DNA of 64,000 nt, from the NCBI GenBank assembly GCA_025266875.1, contig JALLLT010000002.1, positions 744,001-808,000 of the forward strand. Direction: 5' to 3'. How positions within the stretch are numbered: position 1 is the first letter of the stretch; each line of letters opens with the position of its first letter. The notes beneath the pieces are model-generated. The model ran no database searches and was not told the DNA's origin. It worked only from the letters and a program-made list of their open reading frames with translations. The translations under genes and the position numbers were made by a program. The stretch comes from Fennellomyces sp. T-0311 (Eukaryota > Mucoromycota > Mucoromycetes > Mucorales > Lichtheimiaceae). Of the stretch, positions 47,388-59,889 are shown piece after piece.

Positions 47388-50300
47388 TCAGTACGAAGGT
47401 GGGAACTGTGGGTCTGAAGTGCTACTATTGTGCGTTTCGTGATAGCCGCGATGCATGGGCGCCAAATGCAGTTCTTCCCTGATTCGTGGCTCATCGTCCA
47501 AATCCTGCTGCAGAATGTGCTCTTGAGACACGCTCGCCTCCTTGATAGATCCTATACTGTCAGCTGCTCCCGATGGCCGAAACAGAAAGCGTCGCAGCAA
47601 TGCTGACGACCGCCTTGTCTCCGGTGATCTGCTGGATGATGTTGATATCACTGTAACTGTGTTGTCACCCACATAATGATGATCTAGGACACCCACGCAT
47701 TTTCTTCGCGCTGATTCGGCTCGTCGCAACAATCGCGCCAGGTCGTTTGCGCTGTGGTTTGGAGACGCTGACAAACGTGAGCTGGACAGCCGTTTGGATG
47801 GGGCCAATGGTTTGTGTTGTTCTCCATCCTTAACAGGAAGCCACAGCTGTGGTAATACACCAATTAGTGCGGGATTGCCGTAACGTTTAAGGCCAGTGTC
47901 AAGGATTCCAGGGTTCAACAGCATTGGTGGTTGCCTATAATCAGTACTGTGATCGGGAATTGCTTCATAGTCATCTTCGTCGAGTACTACTTTTCGTCGT
48001 CGCTGTCGGAGACTTTGCAGTGATGGTTTCGAGCTGGACATTGCAAATGCTGTAGCCAAACGCCACCGAACTTTCGCTTGCTCGTTGCTAATATTGCCAA
48101 TTTCGTCTTGCTGACTCTCTAATGTCGTAGACATATCAGAGTTATCGTCGTCGTCGTCGTCGTCGTCGTCATCTATATCGTCGTTTTGCTTTTCTTGGTT
48201 GTTCGTTGGCAACAAGTTCATCTTTTCACGCAATGTTGCCATGGGAAGATTCTCGCTATTCTTTTTGAACGCAGCATCCATGGTGACTTTGAAGAGCAGC
48301 GTGATCACGATCAATGGTATACAAAGCACAGCCAAAGTGATGTACTTTTTGAGTACAAATAATCCAGCCATAGTTAGCTGAAAGAGCACCATTCCGACAA
48401 TGATCCTGGGAAACACCATGGTCCATGCGCTCCCAACAGCGTCGTAGGGCTTAAAGTACACTTTTTCCTCTTTTAATTCCTGAGCAACGGTAACATTCCT
48501 TTCAAAACTTACCATATAGGAATTGGTACTTATAAACTAGGTACGTAATGCAGAAGTAGATCGTGCCAAACAACAGTATGATCGGCGATATCGTCGAGTA
48601 TTCCAGAACAATGATGAATATAAGCAGGGGTGGCGGATATCCGGTACCATAACTAAATGACCATGGTGCACGATTTGTCGCATGATCACGTGGTGTACTA
48701 CACAGAAATACGTGCGTGTAGCCTCGAATGATGAGCGCACCGAACATAAGCAGGCTGAGTGGCATCCTATGAGTTTGATCAGATTAGATTTTGTTTCATG
48801 AACCCACCCCCACCTCTCCTCCTTCTTCTCATTTTTCTTTTTTCAATGACTTACAGTAACATGCCTTGAAGCACAGTGTAATTGATAAAAAACGGTGCCA
48901 CCTATTTTTTGTCTCTGTGAGTAAAAGTGTTGGATGTCCAAATTAGTAAATCATTACTGCAGGTAATGTTGTTCCGAGGATATTGGCGATTTCTGCTGGA
49001 TGATTCACAAGCTGTTCGATGGTCTTTGTAATCGTGCTGGCGATTGTCAGGACCAAGAGTACGTTGAACATGAGAAAGAAAAAGTATTTGCTGAAGGTTG
49101 CGTCTGCAATAGCGCTGCGCGAACGTAATCCTTGAACGACCCCTAACGCTATTGTTTTGTTAGCTTTTCGACCCCATATGTACAACAAAACCAGTTCCTA
49201 CCATCGAAGATCAACGGTAAAACAGCCATAAATATGTTCACAGCAATGGTCGGGACCAGACCCTGAAGCAAGTTCTGCAGAAACACTGAGTCTTCAGCTG
49301 CAGCCACCAATTTTGGAAACACATGCCCCAGTGTTTCAAGGCTAGTCAGGGTAGAAAACGCCGATATAGGGACGATCCAAAAGAAGGAGAGCAAGATTGT
49401 TATTGCCCACACCAGAAATTCACGGATCAATCGTTCACGTCCTCGTACTGTAACGTTTCTCCATAGCACATCGCGTGGTTCATAGGCCATTCCTGTACGA
49501 CAGTTAAAAGGCTCAGGATTGATGGCAATTTGGGAGGCAATAAGCTATTGACTGGATAATTAGGCCTGGCTTGTGTAGCGGAATTAAAAAAAAAGACTTA
49601 CAGCGCTGGCCATATCCTTAAATGTAACAAATCCGACATTGGTCATTTCATAACCATCCGGATTACTGCGTGCTTCCATCACTTTGGCATCCAACTGTTC
49701 AAACTCGGCGGTATAGTAATCAATCGCATCCACCTTGCGTCCCCATAACCCAAGAAATCCGGTGCGTACTTGCGGTCGTGTGGATTTTTTTCCGCTGAAC
49801 TGGTTACCAAGTAGGAACGTCATGTTTTCATGCTGCTGATGCTTTTCTTCAGTCATAATCGTCACTTGTCGATCGACACGTTGGAACAGATGCACGTCAT
49901 CGAGAATACGGTCTGGGTCGTAATCTGGGAGCTTGCACGGATTACCCCAGTACTTAACGTAAGCTTCTTCAAGTTTTTGGAGCGCATGGGCACGTTTTTT
50001 CAATAACCCATTGAGTTGGTGAATATGTCGTACGATTTCAGCTGATTCGACCGGACCGATTCCGAGATTGTTGTAATACTCTGCAAGCTGGGCATCTGAG
50101 CGCAAGGGGCGTGGGACACCAGTCACTACTACTGTCCGACACGATAATGTTTTTGACATCCGTAAAAGATATTGAGATCGATTCGCCACAAATGATCGAA
50201 AATTTTGGTTGAGGAAGAAAAATGTCAGGAAACAGAAGAAGTACGTAAAGAACAGATATGCGATGAGGTATGGTGATTCGTCTTCGAGTACAGTGATCGC

Positions 50301-50949
50301 AAGTCGATCCATTTGGCTCGAGGTGACATTGGCACTGCTCGTAACGTTGCCGATGGTAACACTGATAGGAACAAGGGTGACAATACCAAAGAATGAGCAG
50401 ATGCTGAAAAGTTTAACAGCCATGGCGATGAATTGCAGCATCTAAAATGTTTGTTGTTGTTTAGTTGCGATGGATCTCTATTTTAGGGGTAGATGCCGAT
50501 TGATACTCACGACAACGGCATCTAATCCAACAGTATCCATGATTTCTTGCTCATTCACACGTATTAATGGGATAATCCAGCCAAAAAAAGAATTTGGTAG
50601 CTCTTTTGGCTTATGTCTACCCTTAATCTTGTTTAGTGTATTGTACATTGGACTGTCTCCTTATTATTAGGTTACCTCTTCATATTCAGTCGCGGTGCAA
50701 ATATAACTGTCCATCTATGAGATTCATCAGTTTTGCAAAATGATAAATTGAAAGCGGAAATAACCTTGTGCGTAGAAAACAGAATGTCAGAAAGCATAAT
50801 AGCCCTGTGCCAGCACAAACGATCAGTTGCGTTGTAAGCCCACTTTGGTTGTGTGCACTGTAGGATGAAGTGCCAGGGACATTTTCGAAACCGCCGTTCC
50901 CTATATCTAAGAATGGAAATCCGACAGCGCTGTGGACTTCAGAGGGCAT
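47388..50949 (-). CDS. Csc1/TMEM63 (DUF221) osmosensitive cation channel
   Basis: Polytopic membrane protein of the calcium-permeable stress-gated cation channel family (OSCA/TMEM63). The ATG is at 50949-50947. The extracellular N-terminus and first helix (LIVCAGTGLLCFLTFCFLR) are followed, through two small introns, by RWTVIFAPRLN and FFGWIIPLIRVNEQEIMDTV plus GLDAVV, diagnostic for the family. The cytosolic RNA-recognition-like loop (SCRTVVVTGVPRPLRSD ... MTNVGFVTFKD) is present. Helices of the 7TM region continue across 48240-49490 (for example FFLMFNVLLVLTIASTITKTI). The C-terminal cytosolic tail of about 280 residues is unusually long, with a poly-Asp run at about 48144-48180 and many Ser/Arg stretches. 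Confidence 0.92.
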
Positions 50950-53336
50950 GATAAGGAGGAAGTAAAGAAGAGAAGGAACTGACCAGAAAAAATGGGCGAA
51001 GAAAAAAGAGACTTATGCAGGCGCTTTGCATGAAACGTCACATCACATTTCCAGTTTGGCTGGTGAATGCAGTTGCACGAGGCACGTGGATACCAACAAA
51101 AGCTTACCCTCAGTGATCCTCTCCCCATCACCTGCCAATATTAGCTGTCGATTAGATTCTTTTGTCGTAAAATCGGTCCTCGCGATGGACAGATACGAAA
51201 AGCTGTCTGTTGTTTGCTCGAAACAAGTGATTCGCATAGTTTGTTTATTTCTTGTATCCCTAAGACGAAGATATACACCCGAGACTATTTCGTAGCAGTA
51301 CATACGTAAGACATCTATTGAAACGATCTATAGATATCTTAGCGGTTATAAACCTTATAGCCAAGGTAGTATACATTGCTGTAGTGGACATGTCCGACCC
51401 ATTAACAAGTATACACGATCGAAACGCAGGTGAAACAAAGAGATATGCATGCAAAGAAGACAGAATATAGGACTGCGACACAATATACCATGTATCACAC
51501 AGCATGCAGAATGTGCACTACTATTGCTACGTACTGCCACCAAGCAATACCAGGTGTCTGGCAACCACACAGAACTTTTGGTTGAGCTGACTTTAACAGG
51601 ACCTATATCACATGTCTGGGCTTCAGTAATAATTTACAGTTGATAGTGTTAATTTACTAGATTGGGACACGCGTCATCCGTGTCAGCATACCAGACACGA
51701 CTCCTCTGGCTGGCTCTGGCCAGCGGGACCTGCATACGGACCATACGCCAGGTATGGATAGGGGTGAACCAGTGCTCTGAAACAATCAATGATCAGTTTG
51801 AAGCTCGTACTACTCATGGGAATGAACAACTTACCGCTTGGTTCTCGGTCATTGCAAAGGCTAAAGGAAAAAAAGGAAGCAGTCTTGGTACGCTGCTTTT
51901 ATTTTCCCGTTGCCACATTTTTTTTTCACTTATGCAACCTGCTATTCTTTCATCACTTCGCTGATATGAACATCCGACTAGCTCCAAACCCAGGTTGAGC
52001 CACTGCCATAATAATAAAGTAGTATGTGTTTATGGTCGTAAATACATAATGTAGTGTGCATCTAGAATTCGTTTATTATACAACGCAAAGAATGTCACAC
52101 TTTTAAACCATAATGTACAGCATGTATCATCAGTTTCCGATGGGCAACCATCATAGCGGATCATATTCCCCTCACGAAAAAGCTTTCGCATCAAGCCCGG
52201 TCTTGCATTTCTCGATACATATACGGGATGATCCATCAGGGTTGAAGCAACTTTGATTAAATCAATACAAAGCCAAGCAAGCGGAAGCTTGTATCTGAAG
52301 GGTTACATCGAACCGTGCCTTGATGACATGAGCGTAACTGAACACTTCATAGGCTGGTTTAGGTAAGACATGACGAAACAATAAGCGTATCTCGACACTT
52401 CATAGGCTACCTAGGTGAGACATAAAGACTAGCTCGACCGTTCATTCGCCTTACTTCAGGTCCAGCAGCCCGCCGAGGTCAAAGAGAAAAACTGGAGGCA
52501 AATATGCCCTGGATGAATCAGGCTAGATGAATTACCATCACTCGAGCAGCCGGCCAGGATAGTGCGCTGAGCGCCATTACTTGTAATCTATCAACCAGTA
52601 TATACATGTATAACTCGGATGTGCTCGCCTCGATTAACAATACTGAACCTAAAAGTAGCAATCTCGAAGAAATGGTACGTACTGATGGTGATACTTGATT
52701 TAGTCTTTTGTATCGCTGCCCAAATATGTTAATCGTATTACTTTGGAAGAAATTACTGACAGTATGGAATACGACTTTCATGTGGACGACAAGATCCACG
52801 ACATCAGATGCTCAAGCGGTAGGGAGGGGGCCATCTGCCCATTACCTAGGACAAGTCTTGATGAATATCAAGGTATGCTACTCCACTAAAGAGACATTGG
52901 CGGAGTTGCTATCCCTAACCACTGGAAGATAACAAGCAACAAAACAAACAACAAACAAACAACAGAACAGAGTTCTGGATTTGATTAGTCTTGCGTATCA
53001 GTTAGACTTTGCAGCTTGCAGGCTACCAAGATTTTTCGGCTGAAGCTACTTTAGGAATATAGACTAGCACCGCTTATACGTTAAAGTTGGATGTTGTGGC
53101 TGTATTTTACCCATTCATGAATACTAGCTACAATGATTTCTCGGCGGATACTGAAACAGGCGTGCCGAGTTTCCGGTACGCTGAAATTTCCAGGACAATA
53201 CCATCTGGCTTGGAATAAACATGTATCTTCGGTGGATCAGCCAGTTTTATCTAAAGCAACAAAGAAATCCCAATATATATGCTTATTCATTTTGTATAAT
53301 CGTTATCAGATTTTTAACTGCTTTTTCTAAAAAAAA
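50950..53336. other. Gene-poor interval with imperfect repeats and a coding-like relic
   Basis: About 2.4 kb. An imperfect direct repeat of about 29 bp (ACACTTCATAGGCT then a variable part then GACAT) occurs at about 52342 and 52395, 53 bp apart. Coding-like exons at 52534-52890 are listed separately. Nothing else recognised. Confidence 0.5.
52534..52890 (+). pseudogene. Unidentified spliced coding-like segment
   Basis: A + frame reads RAAGQDSALSAITCNLSTSI and continues through VLASINNTEPKSSNLEEM. A possible 29-nt intron (GTACGT...TTTAG, 52676-52704) joins it to SFVSLPKYVNRITLEEITDS, then YDFHVDDKIHDIRCSSGREG and ICPLPRTSLDEYQG, ending at a stop at 52887-52889. The composition is protein-like, but I recognise no family and see no start codon. 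It could be the end of a real uncharacterised gene or a relic. Confidence 0.35.
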
Positions 53337-55411
53337 ATGCGTTGGTCGTACGTGCTGCCTGGTCTCTCTGCACTACTGGCGATCGCTGAGGCCAAGACAG
53401 TCGAACTTAATTATGATATAAGCTACACTCATGGAAACCCTGATGGATTGCTTGATCGTCGAGTGATAGGTGTAAATGGCCAATGGCCGTAAGTTGCCGC
53501 TTACGCTATGAAAAAAGACACTGTACTAATTTGATCATAGTATTGAACCTGTTCATGCAGAAAAGGGCGATATAGTAGTTATCAACACGCACAATTCACT
53601 GGATTGGGGTACCACACTTCACGCCCATGGATTGTTTCAAAACGGAACAGTTGACCAAGATGGTGCGGCGTATGTCACCGAGTGGTAAGAGCTCTATAAG
53701 TATACCGATCATTCATTTGATAAAAAAAAATCTAGTCCTATTCCACCTGGAGCATCACGTCGATATGAGTATCATTTGGATCAGAGCGGTACCTACTGGA
53801 TTCACAGCCATGTTTTGGTAACACACTTCCGTATACTTTATTTAAGTAAATACTGATGACATACATAGGGTCAATACATGGATGGTCTTCGAATGCCTTT
53901 TATTATCCATGACCCTGAGGATCCTTTCAAGAATCAGTACGATGAAGAAATTACTTTGACTCTTTCCGGTATGTCCGAGATATATCATTATTAAAGCCGG
54001 CTCACCTCTGCATAATAGATTGGTATCATAACGACTCTCGCATCAATGCTGCATGGTTCCTTAGTAAGCAGAATCTAGAATCTGCTGAGCCATTCCCTCG
54101 TAAGCCAATATGTCCAGTGCTATAAAAAATAAGAACAACTAACCGCTTTTTCAGAGTCCGCTGTTTTCAACGATCGTCAGGATGCTAGTCTCAAATTTGA
54201 GCCTGGAAAGACATATCGCCTCCGCCTTATCAATATGAGTGGATTCATGACCTTCTACTTCAGTATCGATGGCCATGAATTCGACATTATTGAAGTTGAT
54301 GGTGTAAGGATTTACGTGCGCGACATTAACCTGATCGACTAAAACAGATATCAAATAGGAATTGACCGACCCTTACCGTGCGCAGAATATCTACATCACC
54401 GCTGCCCAGCGATACTCACTTCTCATCAAGGCCAAGGAAACCACCGATTTGAATTACTACATTCATGCTGATTTTGATGCAGATCAGTTCGACGATCCTC
54501 CAAAGTCCTTGCAACTCAGTGACGTTACTAGAACTACAAACTATTGAGAATTTACTAATCTTTTTCAAATAGACTATACTATCCCATTGTACTACGATAA
54601 CTCGCACAAAAACTTTGCTCCCAGTGAAGACATTGGTATGAAGAGTAAATTCGATGACTATAATCTTCGTTCGTTCCGCCACATGGACGCACTTGAACCG
54701 GATGCACAGTACAATATTACGATCGAGCAGCAAATCACAACAGATGGACTGAACCGTGGCATGGTCAACCGTATTCCTTTCATTGCTGGAAAAACGCCTA
54801 CGTTCTTCACTGAGCTCACAACAGGTAAACTTGCTACAAATCATAAAGTATATGGTCCACAAGGCAATGCGTATATTACAAAGTATCGCGATATCGTCGA
54901 AATCGTTGTCAACAACTTTGACAATGATGCTCATCCTTGTAAGTTTTATCATTCGCATTGAATGTGTTGTTACTGATTATACTTATTATATACAGTCCAC
55001 TTGCATGGCCACAAGTTCCAAATCGTTGCACGGAGCACTGCGCAGAATCAATGGTATGACGGTGTAAACAAGGTTGGCAAATGGAATTATGAGAGCCCGG
55101 TACAGCGTGATACTATACGTGTCCAAGGAAAAGGATTTGCGGTGATACGCTATCGATCCGACAATCCAGGCACTTGGCTCTTCCACTGCCATATTGACTG
55201 GCATTTCCTTTCCGGAATGGGTGTTGTGATGATTGAAGCACCGGAACAGGCTCAACAGAGAATGAAAGTCGACCCCCACTTGGCTGAACTTTGCCGTCAG
55301 CAGGGCATGTTTGCTTCAGGCAATGCAGCGGGTAAAGAAGGACTCGACCTCTCCGGTGCACCTTCGGGCATCTATCTTCCACGAGAAACACCACTCATTG
55401 CACCTCCATAA
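53337..55411 (+). CDS. Fet3-like multicopper ferroxidase, secreted form
   Basis: Extracytoplasmic blue copper oxidase of the Fet3 ferroxidase group. Nine exons. The first encodes a signal peptide ([19 protein letters not shown]). Copper-binding motifs are [29 protein letters not shown] (created across an intron) and [13 protein letters not shown]. The Glu in SAEPFPQ aligns with Fet3 Glu185, and the Asp four residues before HPFHLHGH aligns with Asp409, the two acidic residues used for Fe(II) oxidation. After the copper sites comes the Fet3-like [17 protein letters not shown] segment, but the protein ends at 55411 with no C-terminal membrane anchor, unlike yeast Fet3. Intron positions match those of the paralogue at 59890. 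Confidence 0.92.
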
Positions 55412-56871
55412 TCATAAGGAGATGCCATAAACTTACCCCCTCCTCATTATTACACTGTTACATTGTTGCTTCCAAACAATAAATAATTTGTGAAACATAT
55501 TTTGTGTTTCAGCATTTAGTTTTAAAATGTCAATTTGAGACCAAGTACGTATCTCATATCGTTAAATACATCAAATAACTTTTATATAGAAAATATATAT
55601 GGCAATTGTGTTCGGAAATAATGCAATGTTACTGCAATAAGGAATTGACTAACGCGACCAGCGTATTAAGGTACTGTTATTGTTATACTACATCTCATTG
55701 AATTTCATTATGACATGTTTTTCTTCTTTTTGACTTGTGAGTATTGGTGGCGCCGTTTTGAGTCAAATGTACAGTAGTCGGTTGTCGTATAAATCGGTAG
55801 TTGAGTACACCAAAATAGAGTGAGCACCAGCAACAATATCGTTTGTTACGGACGTTTGTACGGAAGGATCCTAAAGAGGATTGAGGATTGGAAATAGAAA
55901 ATGGGTCGTAAAGCAAATTGTCTTTATTGCTTGATCGATAAACTGTAATCCTAATTGCACGATACTAAACAACACTGATAACTACAAAATATTTAGGTTG
56001 AGGTATCGATAAACGTAATCAATTGACCAATGTTTATTTAATGAAAAGCGCTTCTTATTTATATCTTTCGATACAATGGCGCAGCACTAGCTATTCTGCT
56101 GTGATAGGTGCGTACGGTAACCAATTGGTGATGGTGCAGTTGCCGCAGCAGTGGGGGTAAAGGTGATTGGTGTTGTTCATGCAGGCTAATTGCTGGCTAG
56201 CGGTGACGCAGCTGCCGCAGTAGTTGAGATGTAGAGTGCCGCAGCAAAGAAGATTCTGGCTACTAAGCTACTCTATTGGGTAGTTGCGGGTGTTTGAGGT
56301 ACTTGTGGGTTTCGGGGTTTTTATATTATTTATTGTTTTTGGTTTTTGTACTTCTTTTTTATACTGATAATGATAATATGTATGATATGATAATACAAGA
56401 GAGAGAGAGAGAGAGGAAGAGAAAAAGGGAAAAGGGAAAGTTGCAGGGCTACCAACATGTCTATCAGTATCTTTATTTATGAACAAATCTCCGCCGAATA
56501 AACACTATTACACATCTAGGAGACATCTGTCGAGTATCGCGCGCGGCAGATTTACAGTTCTTTTATAACAAACAATCCTTGAACAACGCGACACGTAACA
56601 CCACAACAATTAAAGCTCCTTTCGGTACACCACCACACTGCACGACAATTACACCCGAAAACGTCTCCGTTGTGACCCGCGCGCATCGGCTCAAGAGCAA
56701 TCAACACCGCGACTCTCGTCTGCCATCACGAATACACCGAGAAGCTACCCCATTAGCCGCACCGCTCAACGTGCAGCAATGACGGGACCACAGAAATCTA
56801 ACATACGTAGCAAAACATAGCGTATATCGGCGTCACCTGAGCAACAGCCATAAACTGACCGCCGTGGCACA
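55412..56871. other. Intergenic region downstream of the first ferroxidase gene
   Basis: Starts with an AATAAA polyadenylation-type signal at 55478-55483. Beyond it the sequence is AT-rich to about 56050, followed by a G/T-rich, CAG-containing patch (56090-56280) and a GA microsatellite at about 56399-56416. From about 56510 the composition becomes more C-rich and may be the 5' part of the neighbouring retroelement relic. Confidence 0.5.
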
Positions 56872-57964
56872 ATGAACAGACGGATGGTCATCGCTACAGA
56901 TAAAGTCCTTAACAACAGCTGGGCTGATGACCTACCTACTAGTTCAACTGATAATAGTGTTATCGACCTCACACAACCTCAACAGCCAACGCAACTTCCA
57001 CCATGGGGCCAACAACTGGTGGCAAACATCAATTGCATGAGAAGGACAGTGGAAGATCAAGAGTAAAGCATCCGAGAACAAAAAAAGGAACTCGAGAACA
57101 TGCGTGCGCTGATTTCGGAGAACGAAGAACTACGCACTGCCTTGGAATCTGCCAAGGCGCGAATTATCCCCCTGTGAAACCCACGAGTAACGCAATTACT
57201 AAAAACGCCTTAACAATGGAAATGGATCCTCGACAAGACTCGATGGGTTCCATGCACGCGGTTACAGAACAAGAATGGAAGGCAAACAAACCAAAACGGA
57301 AAATGCTACACATGGCGCGAGGGCAACAACAGAATCAGCAACAACGCAACCAAACGCAGCGGCCTCATACGCCACCGTCACCAGTCGCAATCTCCCACCA
57401 CAAAATCGCACAGTCAAGAAGATTGCTGGACCATCATCGGAAAAGCAAATACAATGGGCACAGCATACCTTACAGCTGCTGAGAGCACAAGCACCGAATA
57501 TACAATCGTATATATGGCATCGCCTAGACGAATGCTACATAGTGAGATCCGTCGAGCCCTTCGTCTGCTTGGAGTGGCACAAGAGCGAGTGATCGACGTA
57601 CACTTCCCAGTACATGGAGTCGTAGGACTTCTGATCAACAAATCATATGAACAGGACCTTCGCACTCTCTTGAAAACGGCGAAAGTAAAAACGAACGACG
57701 AATTCAACCCGATCTCTGAATCGACGATTGGCGACACAAAATGGCGAGAAAACTCAATCGAAGAGCGCGCAACATACGCAAAGCTACTTTACCAGGAACG
57801 TATCTTAGCGATATGCCTACGCATGCCCAAAGCACACTTAGGCTTCGCAATCCTTCGATACTTCAACAAACTAGAGGAAAGCGACCATCATTACATTGGA
57901 GACGCCTACCTTGCCAAGTTCGAAGAAAAACATCCAAAGCCAGCTCGGCATCCACATCCTATTG
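56872..57964 (+). mobile_element. Retrotransposon gag/ORF1-like relic with frameshifts and stops
   Basis: Coding-like + strand sequence opens with MNRRMVIATDKVLNNSWADD and LPPWGQQLVANINCMRR. After an in-frame TAA at 57064-57066 it continues as a coiled coil (EQKKELENMRALISENEELR). Further frames lead to a long open part (57454-57964) containing IRRALRLLGVAQERVIDVHF, VVGLLINKSYEQDLRTLL and RILAICLRMPKAHLG. This layout (Pro-rich linker, coiled coil, then a basic alpha/beta domain) resembles ORF1/gag proteins of retroelements common in Mucoromycota genomes; that link is from memory of the type. No reverse transcriptase follows. The open part is cut off by the LTR-like sequence at 57965. Confidence 0.6.
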
Positions 57965-58224
57965 TGTTGGGGGTTGGTATAATAGTGAGGTGAGACAATA
58001 AAGACGAATCCTTTGAGACACAGATTTATTTCTGAAAATCAGAACAACTTGCTATCTATTATTACGATGATTCTTTTATACTCGATCGCTTCCTTCGATT
58101 TATACGACAGATTTGCATCATACATTCTCTTAGTCTTTCTCTTAGTACCTCTTAGTACTTCTTAGTGTCTCTTAGTGTCTTTTTACGATCGAAGTAACGG
58201 AGTATTGACAGATCGACGCTAACA
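57965..58224 (+). repeat. Probable solo or 5' LTR, about 260 bp, TGTT...AACA
   Basis: The segment starts TGTTGGGGGTTGGTATAATA and ends GACGCTAACA, giving TGTT/AACA inverted ends typical of LTRs. An AATAAA-type signal lies near its start, and TTTGGTAACACGTAGGTGAC follows just after its 3' end, as at the beginning of some retroelement internal regions. No matching second LTR or target-site duplication is visible in the window. It interrupts the gag/ORF1-like relic. Five copies of a 10-bp unit CTTAGTRYYT lie inside it (58128-58180). Confidence 0.45.
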
Positions 58225-59889
58225 AATTTGGTAACACGTAGGTGACGTATTCTCGATTTGGACTTCTTTGTCGGACTTAATCCTTGGACGCCACACCTAT
58301 GCTGGTCTCGACGGAGGACTCAGAAATGCATGAACAATGATAAGCGGAACCAAAATCGCTCTGTTCAGTACCACTATATTCTGCAACGACAACAACATCA
58401 ACCGCTTCGACCTGTCTGTTTTCACCTACACGGTTTTTTTCAGGCAAGGATTTCTACACTCTTTCTCATTGTATCGTCAACCAACTGTACCGCAAGGAAG
58501 AGACCATATACCTATAGGAGCAGGTCTATAAAACTTCCAAAAAAATATCAAAACTTTTCAACTATCTAATCAATCCCATCTGTTTAAGCGCTAGAAATAT
58601 CTGATTACAGTAACAGAAAATCAAAAAGTATATACACTGCACTTCATGAACTAATAAATTATCGAAGCTGCGCCTCAGACACAGCTGCTGTGGATATCTG
58701 TAGCAAAAATGTTTTGTTCTATTTAGAGCAACAGAGGGTCTCTTTGCCATCGAAATCACAATATCTCAAACCGTTTTGGGAACAGACGATCCATGCAGCA
58801 ACTAGCTACTATTAATATGATAGCTACATATAAGGTGTCATTAATAGTATAACGACTACTGTCACTGTTTGGGCGCACAGATGCTTATCTTCTTTACTGC
58901 AGCACTTAGGAGCTAAGCTAGTAGCAAATAAATATCAGACATATTTTGCCCTTTTGAAAGTGATGACAATAACAATCGGCAAGATCGACGAACGTATTAG
59001 TGATTTTCTTCTGTTATATCTTAACTATCCTCGATTATATATTTTTGGCTATATACACTGTGAAAGTATTGTTGGGGAAAGCAGAATTTGTAATACGACC
59101 TTGGGTATGTGAAAGTAGAAGAAAAATTATGGGTGATATTGCTTACTACTTTTTAATACTTTCGGGTACTACTTGTCACATTTCTTGCTATACATGCTAG
59201 TTATATTTATTCCACGAGTTGTTGATTCACAACAGTTAGCTACTGCACTGAGTATAGCCTCATTGAGAAGGAACAGGAAGGCGCCAAACGGCGAATCGCA
59301 AAATCCTTGATCATACGTACATATTAGGAAATTAATGATAATAAATATTAAAGTAAGCTATATGTATCAATGATCGAGACAAGTACTTTGCAATACGGTT
59401 GCCATGACATAGTAATTGCTATCTTGTTGACTTAACTGCACGTCAAGTCCGGAAATTTTAACACATCGTTACTGAGTGTGTATTATTCCGTTTTGTTTGT
59501 GACACGAACTTTTGTTACATAATGATCCGGGTCATCAATACTCTTCCAACTGCGTTTCGAACGAAAGACATTCGTAGATAATATTGTGACATATATGCCA
59601 CGCATTATTCTAACAAACAATGAGTATACCGATCTGATTTATTGTATCGATCTGAATCTGATAAAAAAAAGCCATCTGATAACCCGGGACGAGGAAGGCA
59701 GATCGGGCCGTGTCTTCTTATTTTGGTAATCATACGCGTGGTTTTCAGTCGCAGAAACCAAAAAGATACACAATCCAAAAAGAAGGTTTCGGGACATCAA
59801 TTTTTTGGCTTCTGTCTCGGTACCAAGAAAAAAATGTTTACATCTTGAGCAGAAACAACTTTTAGCAGTAAAATACGACCCCTTCCATC
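58225..59889. other. Gene-poor interval, possibly partly retroelement-derived
   Basis: About 1.7 kb upstream of the second ferroxidase gene. The first few hundred bases may be the internal start of the LTR element, but no gag or pol is recognised. A 64-codon ORF at 58337-58531 has no known features. The proximal promoter of the downstream gene should lie in the last part. Confidence 0.45.
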
